From: Dipylidium caninum
Taxonomy: Eukaryota; Platyhelminthes; Cestoda; Cyclophyllidea; Dipylidiidae
Direction: 5' to 3'
DNA: 64,000 bases
NCBI GenBank assembly: GCA_017562135.1
Contig: QEYB01000003.1
Location: 124,001 to 188,000, forward strand
Shown here: in pieces, positions 28,801 to 40,249 of the stretch
How the letters are laid out: each line of letters starts with the position of its first letter
Position numbering within the stretch: the stretch's first letter is position 1
Program-made: the position numbers and the translations under genes
Notes under the pieces: generated by a model
What the model saw: the letters and a program-made list of their open reading frames with translations, nothing else
What the model was told of the DNA's origin: nothing
Database searches by the model: none

Positions 28801-31800
28801 TAGCCAGGATCACCCCCACAGGCGCGACTGACTACCGGCCAATACTACAAGAGTGGTCCAAGTTGCATAATATCAATCAGCAAAAAATCTCGTCGGGCGT
28901 GACCGCTGCCAGCGCCTCCTCTTCGGCTGCCTGTGGAGGTGGTGTTGGCCAGGCTTCCGTCGACACCAGCGAGTCCTCCCCTGAGATGTCCTCCGTTGGC
29001 AACAATGACGAGGGCACTTATCTCGATACGAGAGGTGCTCTTGCTCTCAAACACTCTTCCCTTTGGGAAATTACTTCTTTCCGAATCATTGTTAGAATGA
29101 TCCCAAATGAGACTTCGCACCATGGAAACAAATAATTCCTCACAAGTCCCTGAAGTTATAAATATTTCAGCAAAATGCAAAAAATCTGTATCGCTGTGTA
29201 GAGTTTGGATATACAAAATTTGGTTTCTATAGTTTTATTAATTTTAAAGCTACGTCTCTACACTGATAACATATTTTTTATTAGTAGTCGCACCAGTCCT
29301 GTTTTATCCACACGTTGCGAACGTTGAACAACTAAAATAATGCTTTTGACTTTCCGAGACTAATTATTCTCAGAGTGAAATCAATTCTCTCTTTTGGAAG
29401 AGATGAAACTCATCTTCATGGCAGGCTTTGAAATAACTACCGCCTTTGAGTATTACCGAATTTACTTCTATAAGTGGAACAATTTTTTTTCATATGATCA
29501 CAAGATATGTTTTCTTGCTGGCAGGTTGGTTTAGACTTGTTTTAACCTACATTAGTCAAGTTTGTATTTTGTAATCCATCACAACAAGGCTGTGTAGTCT
29601 AGGTTATGAAAGTCTTCGGTATTTATGTCTTAGATTGGCTAAAAGGCAGACTAGTATATTCGCTTTTGTGACTTGTGTTAGACGAATCGGCTTTGCTAGC
29701 TGTATCAAATGCTTTTCTTTTGTCATAACCGCCCAATTATCTCTCACCGTCACGAAAGGTTACTTACTTATCACTGCCACTACTGTGTTGAGGTGATGCG
29801 GCCGTGTGCTTGCGCAAACCTCCATCGCTCTTGACATCCGACGGTGTGACCTCTCCATCTTACTGGAAACCCTATTTTCCTGGTAGTATATTCGTTTTAT
29901 AAAATCTCTTCAGTAGGCTACAGTTGACCTAAAAAGTTCGCACAAGTGGAATATATGCTCCTCTGGGTAGCTTGTGATTTTAATTCTTAAAAATTGCACA
30001 AACCAAAAAAAAATGACATACCCCTGAGTCAGAACTATTTGATGTATTATCCTTCTCGTTTTTCACCTCCCGACATATCTGTGTGATCTCATGTAGCAAT
30101 CCTTTGTTTGTTACTGATGAAACCTGTGATATGCATATAAACAGTCGCTGGACTGTTGGATTCTAAGTGAAAACAGCGATAACAGACATCTGATGCCTTC
30201 AGTGCTACTTTTGCTGTTGCAGTTCCTTTTGTGCTTTATGTTCAGGAATCGAATAGAAGTTAAACAATATCTCCCTGGATGGTGTGGGCATTTACAATAT
30301 TTTTAGCCCTATGATTTTTTCACAAACAATTACGTTTTTTAATTATTCACCCTTACTTTCGCAAATACCCGAACTTATGGTCTCCACAAATCTTTTTCTT
30401 CATTCTTCCGCATCACTCATGAACAGCTTTTCCTAGTATCTCACTGCCTCCTCAGTACTGCTTCCCTTCACGTATACTACTTTCCCCTTTGAAAATGAAA
30501 CGAACTTCTTTTGTTTTTCCACTCTTTAAAGGCGATTCGAATTCACCCGTACCACCCGTACCACCCGTTGGTCGACCAACTCGAACTCGTTGCACGTCGG
30601 CATCTTCAACATCGGGTCAGCCAATGAGTTTGGGTACTGCCGGCGGTGGTAGTTGTGGAGCAGGGGGCTCGGGTACAGCCTCTCTGGCGGCACCCCCTTT
30701 GGTGGGTTCTTTGCCCGCCCGTGGTGCTCGCATTCTACCCGCCACCTCTTCGCCGAATACCTCTCAGACTGGAAACCGTCAGGTGCAAATGCGTCCCCCC
30801 TTATCTCACTTACACACTACCGTTAGCGGGGCAAAACACCCATCGCCGCCCTCCGGCAGAATCGCAGGCAAACGTACTGCTTCCGGAAGACCACCTGCCA
30901 CGAAAATGGAAGAGAGTGGAGCCGTCGCAGTTCCCAAACAAAGCCCTATTTTTTCCGCCAACAATAGACCTAATGCCTTTGGTGCCGGTAACAGCGGATT
31001 CTTAGGTCTTAGCACCAGTCTTCCAGTGAGAACAGCTCCCGACGATTTTCCCTCAACCTCAGAAATGGAAACTGACGAGGTAAGTTCACTTAAAAGTTAC
31101 AATTTAAAGCATAGCAAAGTAAAGCCTAAATCTCATTGTCACTTATGCTTTGTTGATTCTATCCTTAGTTTTTGGTTTACACAACGCCAATATTTTAGAC
31201 GGGTACTCCCACACGGTCGAGGGCATTTTTAGGTCTCCATATTGGTATTGGCCTTTGAGGTTCTTGATATTGTCTGTTCCAATTAGTAGACCGCTTTGGC
31301 GACGCTCCGTTTGGGCGAAATCAAGAATGACGTAGTCGGCTCCTGCTTTCAATCTTGACGACGTCTCCATGTCAATGCCATGGCTAAAAGTACATGATAC
31401 CATTATAAAATATGATAAACGTTGGGCCTAGTAATATCGGCACAATTCTCATTTCAGTTTGTGTCACAGGTTGTGCGTTAAGCCGCGCGTATTCGTTGAT
31501 ACACATACGATCTCGTTTTTTAGTCTAAATTTCGGCAACTTCCGATGCAGCATTTGTAATAAGTGTCAATACGTGACCTTGTTGCATCTTTTTATCATCG
31601 ATAACGTGTTTCTACTGTTCTTGATTAGTCCGATCTCAGTTGCCGTTGGTAATGACTTACGCCTGCTTCATTACACTACTCACTTACCAATGATGACAGC
31701 ACTTGTCAGTAAAATATTGGTCTGAGTAAGATTCTTGTTATTTACTATTACACTTCACCGGGAAAACCAGTTCCGACGCCACAGTCTGGTTAACAATTAG

Positions 31801-32867
31801 TGAAGATTGTTAGTATTTAAAATGTAATTTTGCGAGTGTTCGTTTGTGTGGCGCCTTGCATTTCACCTCTTGCATTGAAAATAGATCGGGCTACCATGGT
31901 TCGTTGCGGACATTTGCCTCTCTCCTATTGTAGAACGCAGAATCCACTTGCCGTTCGGACCCCTAATGTAAATTTTATCATCAGTTGTGCATTTCTCTTT
32001 GTGTCATCCACTTACTATTGCGCTCGTTGCCAAGCGTCATGGAGACGCATAATTGGTTTACTACCCAGTCAGCGCTCTTCCATTCATTATTGGTGTTCCC
32101 GATTGTACCATTGCTTTGAGAATGGTGATGTAGTAAAACCGAGAGAATTAATAATTCCCAATTTTAAGCGGTATATTATTACAGTACGCAAACGTTCTGG
32201 AAGCCGGTGTGTTAGCCTAGTCTGCTACTTTCAACATGATGGTTAGGAGTTTGTCCTCATAACTCAACTACCCGGTGTCTTCAGCTTATGGTAATAATTT
32301 GACCATACATGTTAACGTTTGAAGGCCACTAATTGTGGTATTTGCCTTTTGTTCGCGTAATGACCCCCAGGACTTAGGCTTCCGTTCCTTTCCATTTCCT
32401 ATTGAATTTTCCCTAATGAATGTACCTCACCTCAACCCCCAATGAATTTCATAATAAGGAGTCTAATTACATCGATTATTAGATTTTTTTGTGTTTATTA
32501 ACTGCGACTCATAAATGTAACTGCACATCATAACCTAATCGCGATATTCAATCTTGTGTAGCCATATCTTCGGATGACTTCTGACAGTGGGGAGGGTGGG
32601 AGAAGCCGAGAAAGAATGGCCACCGCCTTCAAGCCTGAACCTGTGGTGGAGATTCCTTGCAACGCGACGCCGAACTTTAACTCACACTCTTACCAGCCCC
32701 TATTCGGCAGTGGCGGTGCCGCGAGTAGCGGAGGCGTTCAACCAATGTGGGCTCAGCGACTGCCCCGCCCGCTTTCTGCGGGACAGCATCAACCACCTGC
32801 CGCCGAGACGTCAACACTTCAGGTCAGCGGCATGTCAGATGAACTGCAGTTTGACCACGCCATGTAA
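19814..32867 (+). CDS. Mitf: MITF/TFEB-type bHLH-leucine zipper transcription factor
   Basis: The MiT/TFE family binds CACGTG-type E-boxes and, in animals, controls lysosome, autophagy and cell-type genes. Exons: 19814-20103, 20321-20416, 21139-21574, 24472-24553, 28360-28507, 28770-29034, 30532-31079, 32562-32867, all phase-compatible, stop at 32865-32867. The basic region reads KKDSHNR then IERKRRDYINCQITELGTLL, against [27 protein letters not shown] in vertebrate MITF. The loop and helix 2 follow (NKGSILRNSVEYISALQREN), then a zipper ending RMMKRIQDLELLL. The intron in the loop is about 3.8 kb. The N-terminal part has an acidic stretch (DEQSIDNIDLNN) and a Gly/Ser-rich linker. The C-terminal part is long, Pro/Ser/Gly-rich and poorly conserved. 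The start codon was not found: in-frame sequence runs upstream of 19814 without an obvious ATG. Confidence 0.88.
24250..24268. repeat. Short perfect inverted repeat in the MITF intron
   Basis: CATGCTCT, a three-base T spacer and AGAGCATG form a perfect 8-bp hairpin in otherwise AT-rich intron sequence. It may be chance. Confidence 0.5.
24554..28359 (+). other. Large intron splitting the bHLH loop
   Basis: The intron begins GTAAGC after the helix-1 codons for FRE and ends TATTTAG before the helix-2 exon. It is AT-rich, with no motif that would suggest a transposon. It contains one opposite-strand exon candidate (25546-25660) and otherwise only short open frames that I cannot support as coding. 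Confidence 0.8.
25546..25660 (-). CDS. Candidate antisense exon nested in the MITF intron
   Basis: On the minus strand a strong acceptor (TTTGTTTTCTAG) precedes 115 bases that are open in one frame and end in AGCAAT before donor GTAATT. The 38 codons have a protein-like mix, including SENGSFDRWHSMGMPGYYL. I do not recognise a family. Splice sites on both sides and the composition argue for a real exon, but no partner exon is proven. Its phase would allow a join to the minus-strand exon candidate ending at 31186. Confidence 0.35.
28679..28730. repeat. Tandem duplication, 2 x 26 bp
   Basis: Two exact adjacent copies (28679-28704 and 28705-28730) of a 26-base unit starting AATACGGAACACCTCCGTCG. 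Each copy holds a small inverted repeat, CGGA...TCCG. It lies in the MITF intron about 40 bases before the exon encoding the end of the zipper. Confidence 0.95.
31186..31383 (-). CDS. Candidate antisense exon nested in the last MITF intron
   Basis: On the minus strand, acceptor TACTTTTAG precedes an open stretch encoding HGIDMETSSRL, then AGADYVILDFAQTERR, GLLIGTDNIKNLKG and PSTVWEYPSKI. A GC/GTTGTG donor after KILA would leave phase 2, compatible with the minus-strand exon candidate at 25660. The composition looks coding, but the family is unknown to me. It could also be a chance open frame of 86 codons. Confidence 0.3.
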
Positions 32868-34671
32868 TCATCTTCAGCGCCTTCCCATTGTTCTTATTCC
32901 CCACCCTCCCCTGATGTCTTCATCGCCCCTCTCGTCTAGGTCGCTGTGTTTTGTGTATGTGGTACCCACGCTGTATACAGTTTCCCTTCCCATTTTCTTC
33001 CTTCTGCGCCGGATTTATTGCCCTCTATAATTTTAATTCAGAAATATCATGACTGTTGACACGTCTATTTACTCTCCTGCAGCCCACACTCATATGAACG
33101 CCATCTTGGGTAAAGCTTATTTCTTTCTACTGACAAATCGTGTGCGTCTATTTTTACCACAAAGTTAGAAAATTGTCGGTTCCCTGACCCTGTCATGGTT
33201 TACCACACATTATCACAAATCACTGAAATATTTGAGATTCCAGTTACTCTCATAATGACGAGATTTTGATGTTCGCTCTTTATTACTTCATCTACCCTTG
33301 GCCCTTTCCCTTCTGCATAACTGTCCCTCGAGCACTTTGCCAGATGTTATACAATATTTTCTCCTCATTGAATAAAGTTTCTAAAGCATCAGTTTTTAAG
33401 GATAATTTGGGTGCGATTAGTTCACTCACTAGTGCTACCATGTTGCGCGATATTTCCCTGTATTTCTTCTATAGTTTCCCTACAAAAGCCGTCAAAATTG
33501 CCGCCCATCTTGCTGTGTATATCAGTTTGAGATGAGATACATCGAAAGTAGCTAAACTCATTAACCTTATCGTGGTGTATGGAAGACCTAAATGAATGCC
33601 TTTCTCTGACTTATAATAATTCAGGGTTACAAACGACTTCAATCTTTATAAATCGGGAATGGCCGAAATAAGTTAGGAGCAGTCATATCTTCTCTATTCG
33701 AGTCAGCACCTCATAACCTCGTGTCAAATTTCGCGAGGTTTGTAGGTACGTCGGTGATCTCAAAGATATGGCTTTTACTAGATTCTCACTGCACTGCAAG
33801 TCCTTGAAGTTAACCCTTCCAACAGCGAACGATTCTACGATTTGCATCTGAACGTTTTATGCGTATTTTTATTCAGTAAAGACTCAGTCGCCTGTGTGAC
33901 CAAACGCTCATCGTTTGCGCTTAAGGATTTATGTATAGACAGAGAATGCAGGCTTACTGTTTTACGACCATAAACATTTGAGATCATGTATTTTCAATTA
34001 ATATAAAAAACGTGGTAGAACCTGATACTGCTTTTTGTTCACCAAGAAGTAGAGTCGCGTTATTATTCAACTGATATTTGGCCGTGTCCTAACAGAGATA
34101 TTGAACGACGTGGAATTTACCATAATAGTCCAAAGTACAATTGGATCTTGTACCGATAACTTCCACTCTCCTCTCCGTCCTTCGATTACCATCGCAACCG
34201 CCTAGGCAACCTACACTAATTGCCTTCTACCACCCTCTCCTCAGTATCGTTCCCACTGTGTCGGCAGTGCGCTTCACTAACAAATATGACCAGACGTATT
34301 TCCGCTTGCAGCGAAAACAATTCCAATTTGTCTCAATGCAGATGGACGTTTTAGTCTCGAGTTTCACAGCCTTACACTTGTCCGTATGGTCGCGGGCTGT
34401 CTATGGTCTGCTATTCTTCTAGCACTCGAATAATAAACTTTTCATTTTTTCAAATTATCACAACATAACTCATTTTATTGTCTTACCAAATTTTACACCG
34501 CGATTTTTTACATGTAATCATTAGAGTTGTAGAAGACAGTATTTGCCATCTAAATTCCAATAGCAGAGTAGGAATTCCCTAATAAATGGGCCATTGAGAT
34601 ACACTACCGTTGATTTAATTTACTGGTCTAAAAAATAATAAGCATTAGTTTAGTTAACAATACTATTTTAA
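32868..34671. other. 3' region between the convergent MITF-like and SPATA7-like genes
   Basis: This is the likely MITF 3' untranslated region and intergenic DNA. AATAAA occurs on the plus strand at 33371-33376 and again at 34432-34437. On the minus strand AATAAA lies at 34479-34474, suitable for ending the SPATA7-like transcript. An open frame at 34141-34422 (+) has no family features. Confidence 0.5.
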
Positions 34672-36994
34672 CTACTCAACATCGTCACTTTCAAAAGATT
34701 CTTCATCATAGTCATCATCATCCCTAATTAGGTTCTTTTCCTCATTATCGCCATGGCCATCCTTATCTTCGGTGTCCTCGTAGTCATCGGTACCTTCATA
34801 ATCTTCGCTTTTGTCAAGAGGGTCCACTTGCTCGTTGGTTTCCAAAGAACTGAGCAACTTTCTGATTTGTTCGACCTCCACGGTTTCAGACATTGTCGGA
34901 TTTAACGCTCTTGAAGAAGGAATAGGCTCGAGCGACAACTCCGAGGGTCGTTGAGATCCTTGAGTATTTACAGACGTGGAAGGAGATATAACGTCTTTGT
35001 ATAATTTTTTCTCCCAGTCAGGTTCGTTTCTATGCAAAAAGAAAGAGCATCACTTCTTAACGATGAACTTATGACACCCAGACTATTTTCCAATGGCAAC
35101 ATTGGATTGGGATGACATGAAGAATATTTTTAATTATCTAAACACAATCCCCCAGTTCCAATAGAAAAATGCATTTACAGGCGATCAGTCATTTCTTTAA
35201 ATTTGCTTGAGCGCTGGAAATCATTTAGATAGATAACAAACCGGAATTTTCGCATGTCTTAATCAGTAAGGTATGGTCGGAAAATGCGTTTATTCCAGAT
35301 CTAAGAAGGCAAGTACTAGCAACAAGTACTTACTCAGATTCCGAAGCGTTAGGACTAGATGCTGTCGAATGGCCAAGGCCGGTGGCCCAGAAAGGATTTC
35401 GATGGGATGAGGTACGACTATGCAGACTATCTTCATTGTTATCAGACTCAGCCGTAGACTTGGGGTGGGAGGGTACTGCGCCAATCTTGCTGCTGACCTG
35501 AAATTTTAACCCTGACTCCAATTTTGGGTTGTTTTGCGAAGGAGAGGATTCGGGCTCGAAATAGAGGAAAGAACTTACTGAACGAATACAAAGACTAGGC
35601 AATTTATATGATTTTTAGATATTTCGACTAGTATTACGTTATACCACCTCTTGGTCATGTTGTTAAGAATGTGAACGGAGGCATTGGTGAAAGCATCGGA
35701 ACCGTATTATAGTGGGTAGGGTTCTAAACGATTGTGTACATTTTGAGGAATAACGTGGATCAGCTTTTGCATCAACTCTTTATTATGCTTAAATATATAA
35801 TTGTTATCCTATGAGCCTTACAAAGTCCATAGATTGGACAACTTCATTCGCAAATCGACTCACCATCTCGGCATAATAGTCGTGAAGAGAGAATTCTGCG
35901 ATCAGTTTCGATGGTACGCCTAGTTTAATGGCAATTTGGCGAATCATTTTCAACCGTCGCTCCTGACAGGCAACCCAAGCGTTATCAGTTTGATTAAAAA
36001 GAAAAGCCGGTGAGAATGTAACCCATCGAAGTGAAATCTTACTTAAATAGGGCAAACACAGGAGAGTTCAGTAAATAGTTACAGTGATTTTCATTCAAAC
36101 GCACAATTTCCATATCAATAACAGTTCTCATTCCTTTCGCCGTTCTTATTTGTTTTTCATCGTTATTTCATCATACACTAGTTACATTCCCCTCTGCATT
36201 GGCATAGAGAAACAAATTAATAGATAATGACTCAATGGTGTGTTCCGAGCAGAAAATCCGCAGTGAATCTACTCTCTTTCCAAAAGTGATCTCAAAATTA
36301 CAGTTAGGAGTTTCCCGCAGTCTGTTTTTAATAAAATTCATCACGAACAATGAGCATTATTTGAGGGCTGAGAGCGTTCTGAGGACTCCGTAGTTTAACT
36401 TTTACCCGCATTTATACGCACACTTACGGGGCATGTCGACCAAGACTTCTACTCCATGGTTTTAGTACCTCCTTAGGGCAGTGGACATTTCAGCTAGAAA
36501 AATTCTGTGAGAAAGTGCAGGAACTTACGTCACAATGATTAATACGAATGAGCAAGTGACAGCAGTGCACAGTAATAAATGAGAGGCGGGGTGTTTAGAC
36601 GCATTAATCAGTGCAAGTACGACATTTATAACGCTTAGACAATGAAATTAAATAAAGTCTGATGGACGAAGAAGAAATATCTTACCTTACTGAGGTTGGA
36701 ATCCGAACAATCAAGATGATTGCGAAAGACTTCCACTAAGCGCCTAAAGTACACCAATTTTGTTTATGTTTACATACACATGGAAAAATTATTGAGCCCA
36801 ATTGGGGACAGCATCGGTCTAACTAGATGGAATTTCTGCATAGAATCAAATGCATTTTACTCTGTTCATCCATAGCAAAATTAAAGGCAAGAAACATAAG
36901 TCCATATCAAATATACCCGTTGCTAAATTGGTGGTTGAGAAGAATTTCATTAATGACTGCTGAAGCAAACTTAAGAGATTCAAATTCCTCCATC
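34672..36994 (-). CDS. SPATA7: SPATA7-like ciliary protein, 3' exons
   Basis: SPATA7 works at the ciliary transition zone or connecting cilium in vertebrates. Minus-strand exons: 36994-36917, 36743-36686, 36037-35822, about 35554-35334, 35029-34672 (stop TAG). The first three joins are exact in phase. The core reads MEEFESLKFASAVINEILL, NHQFSN, RLVEVFRNHLDCSDSNLSK, then RRLKMIRQIAIKLGVPSK. This aligns with the SPATA7 segment containing LSFIEDVTDEILKLGLFSN, RFLERLFERHI and MRHLLHVLKVDLGC. The last exon is an acidic tail rich in Asp and Glu. Identification rests on this one segment of about 60 residues as I recall the human protein. The acceptor near 35554 is a guess made to keep the frame. Confidence 0.55.
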
Positions 36995-37189
36995 CTGGAA
37001 TAAGAAATTCCCGATAATTAAACATTGTTCAAGGTGATTAAGTGGAAATAAGCAATTGAATACTACACTTATTAACGCTAACGGATACGTACCTATTGAG
37101 AGCCGTCCTTCCTGCGTTTTTCCTAACTGATTCAGTCTAAAAGCGGTCCGTTTTCAATTAATTGCCTCAAAACCGCATTTATTTAAAAC

Positions 37190-37452
37190 TTATTACGAAG
37201 TTGAGTTAACGACCGTAAACACTCCACCTTTCTGTTAAAAAAACGTGTAGGCGATGAACGCAACCACGTGCAAGGGTTTCGTTTTTCGAAATAATTTCCC
37301 CCTTTCCCGTCCATTACTAAACTATCCACTTTCATTGGTCTTCTTATAAGCATATATTGAAACTCACAAGTTCCGTGATTTACCAAATTAAGAGCTTTCG
37401 AGTCGCCTGGTTTCGCTTCCACAGCATCCACTTTGCATTCATCATTGTTCTC
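37190..37452 (-). CDS. Probable middle exon of the SPATA7-like gene
   Basis: A minus-strand open stretch with acceptor AATAAAG and a weak donor (AA/GTTTTA) that gives phase 2, as the exon at 36994 requires. It encodes DAVEAKPGDSKALNLVNHG and later NYFEKRNPCTWLRSSPTRFF. Order, strand and phase fit the SPATA7-like gene, but I see no motif that confirms it. Confidence 0.4.
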
Positions 37453-37637
37453 CTTTATTGTTAGCTATTAAATACTAAATCATATCGCTGCCAGGCTAAA
37501 GCACGACCTCACATTAAACAACCTCTTCAAACAGTATAACAGTAAAGGAACACTATCGTGAGAGGCTGTAAAATAGTGACACGCGAAAAAGTCCCTATGA
37601 AGAGAAACTCGCCAATATACATATATCGCATTTGGTC

Positions 37638-37895
37638 ATGAGAAATCCTATGATTCACGACTTACTAGTGCATCACATAAGAACAGGGAATGATTTATAT
37701 ACCTTTCTGTCTACTGGAGACACCGGCATTGTTAAGACCTTTTTGATACCAAACTTGTTTGGTTTAGAAGAGTCACCTTCCTCGTGGCGGTGTGAAAAAA
37801 AGGACTTTTCATGCGTTTCTGAAGATTTTGAAGAATATTTGCGAAAATGTTTCAGTGATGTAATAGATACTAAGTGTTTGTTTCAAAATAAATAA
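37638..37895 (+). CDS. Small unassigned ORF in a SPATA7 intron, opposite strand
   Basis: ATG at 37638 to TAA at 37893-37895, 85 codons. The composition looks protein-like, with GDTGIVKTFLIPNLFGLEE followed by a Cys-containing acidic part (DFEEYLRKCFSDVIDTKCLF). An AT-rich AAAATAAATAA follows at once and could act in 3' end formation. There is no recognised family. It could be a small intronless gene or a chance frame. Confidence 0.25.
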   Translation: MRNPMIHDLLVHHIRTGNDLYTFLSTGDTGIVKTFLIPNLFGLEESPSSWRCEKKDFSCVSEDFEEYLRKCFSDVIDTKCLFQNK

Positions 37896-38362
37896 TTAAA
37901 ATAACTTGGAGCGGACAGCGCATGTGGTATCTCAAAGTCCTTTTCATTACGTTTGATATTACTATTGGCATTTTACGCCAAAATGACTTATAAGATTAGT
38001 TTTTCGAGAAGTGTTGAACCAAAAAGCTGAAGTGAAACAAACTTTTTTTCTAATCTATAATCAGACGTTTTTAATTTGGGCAAGTTTAGACTGCCGTGGA
38101 TGATTTAAGGAGTAAGAAACTAAACTTGAGACAAAGTTCACATTGCGAGATACTGCATACTATCTTAGCGACTCGACCAAAAATGAATTTAACATCCCGC
38201 TAATCCGTCAAATAAATATTTAATGCTCTAATCATTACTATACGAAACGTCTTAAATGAACTTCGAAATAAGAGAGGAATGGGATGCGATCACAGCGTAG
38301 TTTTGATTAGATTACGTTTCAAATAATAAAAATGTGCAGAGGAGTTCCACAAAAGATCAGTA

Positions 38363-38683
38363 TCAACACATACTACTTGCCCAAACCGGCCATCCCCAAA
38401 AATCCATTATTGACGTCAAAAACAAAAATACTAACAAACCCAAATCAAGTCCGCCACAATTAGTACATCTTGTGCGTAACCCAGGTGGATTATAACATAT
38501 GAGGTGACGGATTCTGGAGGATGCTGTTGATTTGAGAGTACTTGGATGAAATTGTTGAGGTTCAGTAAAGAATTTGGAGTGAAGTTTCAGAACATCAGCC
38601 GGTGGGCAAGGAAGGGGCTGCTTAATTGTGAAAAAAAGGAATAGAAAAGCTATACAAGCCCAAAGGAAAAGTTTGGAACGCAT
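38363..38683 (-). CDS. Small ORF with signal-peptide-like start
   Basis: A minus-strand ORF of 106 codons from ATG at 38683. Residues 1-20 look like a signal peptide or membrane anchor (MRSKLFLWACIAFLFLFF). A polar middle follows (LKLHSKFFTEPQQFHPSTLK), and a hydrophobic end with CTNCGG just before it. It lies where SPATA7-like introns are expected. It may be a nested small secreted or membrane protein gene, or a chance ORF. Confidence 0.25.
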   Translation of the reverse strand: MRSKLFLWACIAFLFLFFTIKQPLPCPPADVLKLHSKFFTEPQQFHPSTLKSTASSRIRHLICYNPPGLRTRCTNCGGLDLGLLVFLFLTSIMDFWGWPVWASSMC

Positions 38684-38798
38684 TAAAATAAGGGTTTAAT
38701 TAAGCAGGTGACCAAACGAATATACCGCCAAAATGTTTTGCTAAAATTAACGACGGTTCTACGAATTGTGTTTTAGGCAAAAGAAAAGACGTACTTAC

Positions 38799-38866
38799 GA
38801 TGGCATTTACTTACGCGAGATTTGCAAACACCACCGGGCTTAAAACACCTCGTCGGTGAGACAAGT
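38799..38866 (-). CDS. Possible N-terminal exon of the SPATA7-like gene
   Basis: Minus-strand codons for LVSPTRCFKPGGVCKSRVSKC lie before a GTAAGT donor (38798-38797), with an alternative donor one turn earlier. The human SPATA7 N-terminus has a similar PPCLFKGHLSTKSNAFC element. The acceptor is unclear and the phase does not fit the possible first exon near 39625-39748. Confidence 0.35.
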
Positions 38867-39624
38867 CTTGATGAAATCTTCCTTCTTCTAATTATTGACC
38901 TGCCAGAATCTCCAAAGTCGTTTAATAATTGCTTAACAACACCGTTAACTAATGAATCTGTTGACTAAAAGGATTATTGAGTGTTAGTACGAAATCATGC
39001 GAGTGAAATGGAAATACCGGTGTGGAACAATGAATACTTAAGTTTCTCCTTACTTTCCACTTTGGAAGCCCACTGCTAGTCAATATATATGGTTTCACTG
39101 AAATATACAAGTATTAAGACATACTCTTGGGGTTTGTGGTTAGTGATCGAGGAGTTCTGTTGTCAACAGCAGCTAAGAATATGAAAAAAATAACAACGAA
39201 GTAAACCTTTCGCTGTCCTCACTTTTCGATAATGTGCCGACATCTGTTGTTTGTCGATGATATTTTTGGAAGTAGTAGGATTATTATCTACGCACTGCAT
39301 GGTCAACTACGATCTACAGGCGCCCATATAACGTCGCAGAGGTACGGCCTTGAATTCAAAAGGGGCGGATTATTATGAAAACAGAAGCGAATGATTTCAA
39401 CAACACTCCTTTGATTTGTGCGAATGCTTTTATAGGTTTGACAAAATTATAATTTTGTGCAATTTGAGACAGAATAGTTACGCTGGCTTAGGCGGCCTTT
39501 CCTGCCTTCTTATCTTACATGGCTGTAAGATGAGAGATATGATTAAAATTTGATAAGCCGTAAGTTGTTTTTTTTATAATGTGGTATACTTCGACTTTGA
39601 GCGTAGCAATTATTGAGCACTTAC

Positions 39625-39748
39625 CGAAATTACCGTCAAGCGAACAAATTGGTGGTGCTGTTTGGCGGCTTGTTTGTTGTGCGAGTAAGCGGTTTGACGG
39701 CGCCCATACCGTCTTAGATTGACTGAATGTCAGTCTTTTGTCCTGCAT
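39625..39748 (-). CDS. Possible first coding exon of the SPATA7-like gene
   Basis: On the minus strand an ATG at 39748 opens MQDKRLTFSQSKTVWAPSNR and the frame runs to a consensus donor (TTTCG/GTAAGTGC). Its position, just upstream of the divergent TTC7 start, suits a first exon. It ends in phase 1, which does not match the candidate next exon, so an exon is missing or one of the two is wrong. Confidence 0.35.
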
Positions 39749-40249
39749 TATTTTCTGTTATAGATGCTCAATATCTTTAAATTCGGACTCTAACCATGTC
39801 AAAAGTTCTTGTGTTTCGTCAAATGTCACAACTGACGTCATTTCCGTGTTGTTTTCTGATTGGAGCGTATTTGTAGCAACTTTTCCGAGTGATTTCTGAT
39901 ATCTTAGACCCCCATCTAGACATGAATGAATGTAGAATGTGACTCTTAAGTGTTGTTAAACGTTCATTATTTTTATGCAACTAAGCAGCTCCTTATACAT
40001 TTTAGGTTCCTGATAAATAATTCTTGTGCTTTCCTAAGCTATTTTGATACATAATTGTTGATAGGATTACGATTGATTAATTTGTTGTGTAAGTTTGTCT
40101 TGCTTCCTTTTGATCGTTTTGTTAAAACAGTCCCTTTAACGGTTGAGTTTAGTAACCAAACACTTTTAATACCTCCCCCTTAGTGATCTCAATGCTATAG
40201 ATATTTTTCAGCGATTTCCTTGTAAAATTCGTAGCTTACATTTATAGGT
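39749..40249. promoter_or_regulatory. Probable divergent promoter region, SPATA7-like / TTC7
   Basis: About 500 bp separates the putative start of the minus-strand SPATA7-like gene from the TTC7 start codon. It is AT-rich, without a clear TATA box that I could assign. The role is inferred from gene orientation only. Confidence 0.4.
40246..40247 (+). other. Acceptor-like AG two bases before the TTC7 start codon
   Basis: The sequence CTTACATTTATAG is followed by GT and then the ATG at 40250. It would suit spliced-leader trans-splicing, or the end of an intron in the 5' untranslated region. Confidence 0.4.

Noticed and set aside
30541..30570. Short 9-base repeat (CCCGTACCA) in MITF
   Set aside because: It simply encodes a Pro-Val-Pro repeat in a Pro-rich exon. 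It was not treated as a separate repeat element.
31830..32246. Plus-strand ORF of 138 codons in the last MITF intron
   Set aside because: Long for its setting, but it has no splice sites that link it to MITF, no motif, and a Cys/Ser/Leu-rich make-up typical of chance frames in T-rich DNA.
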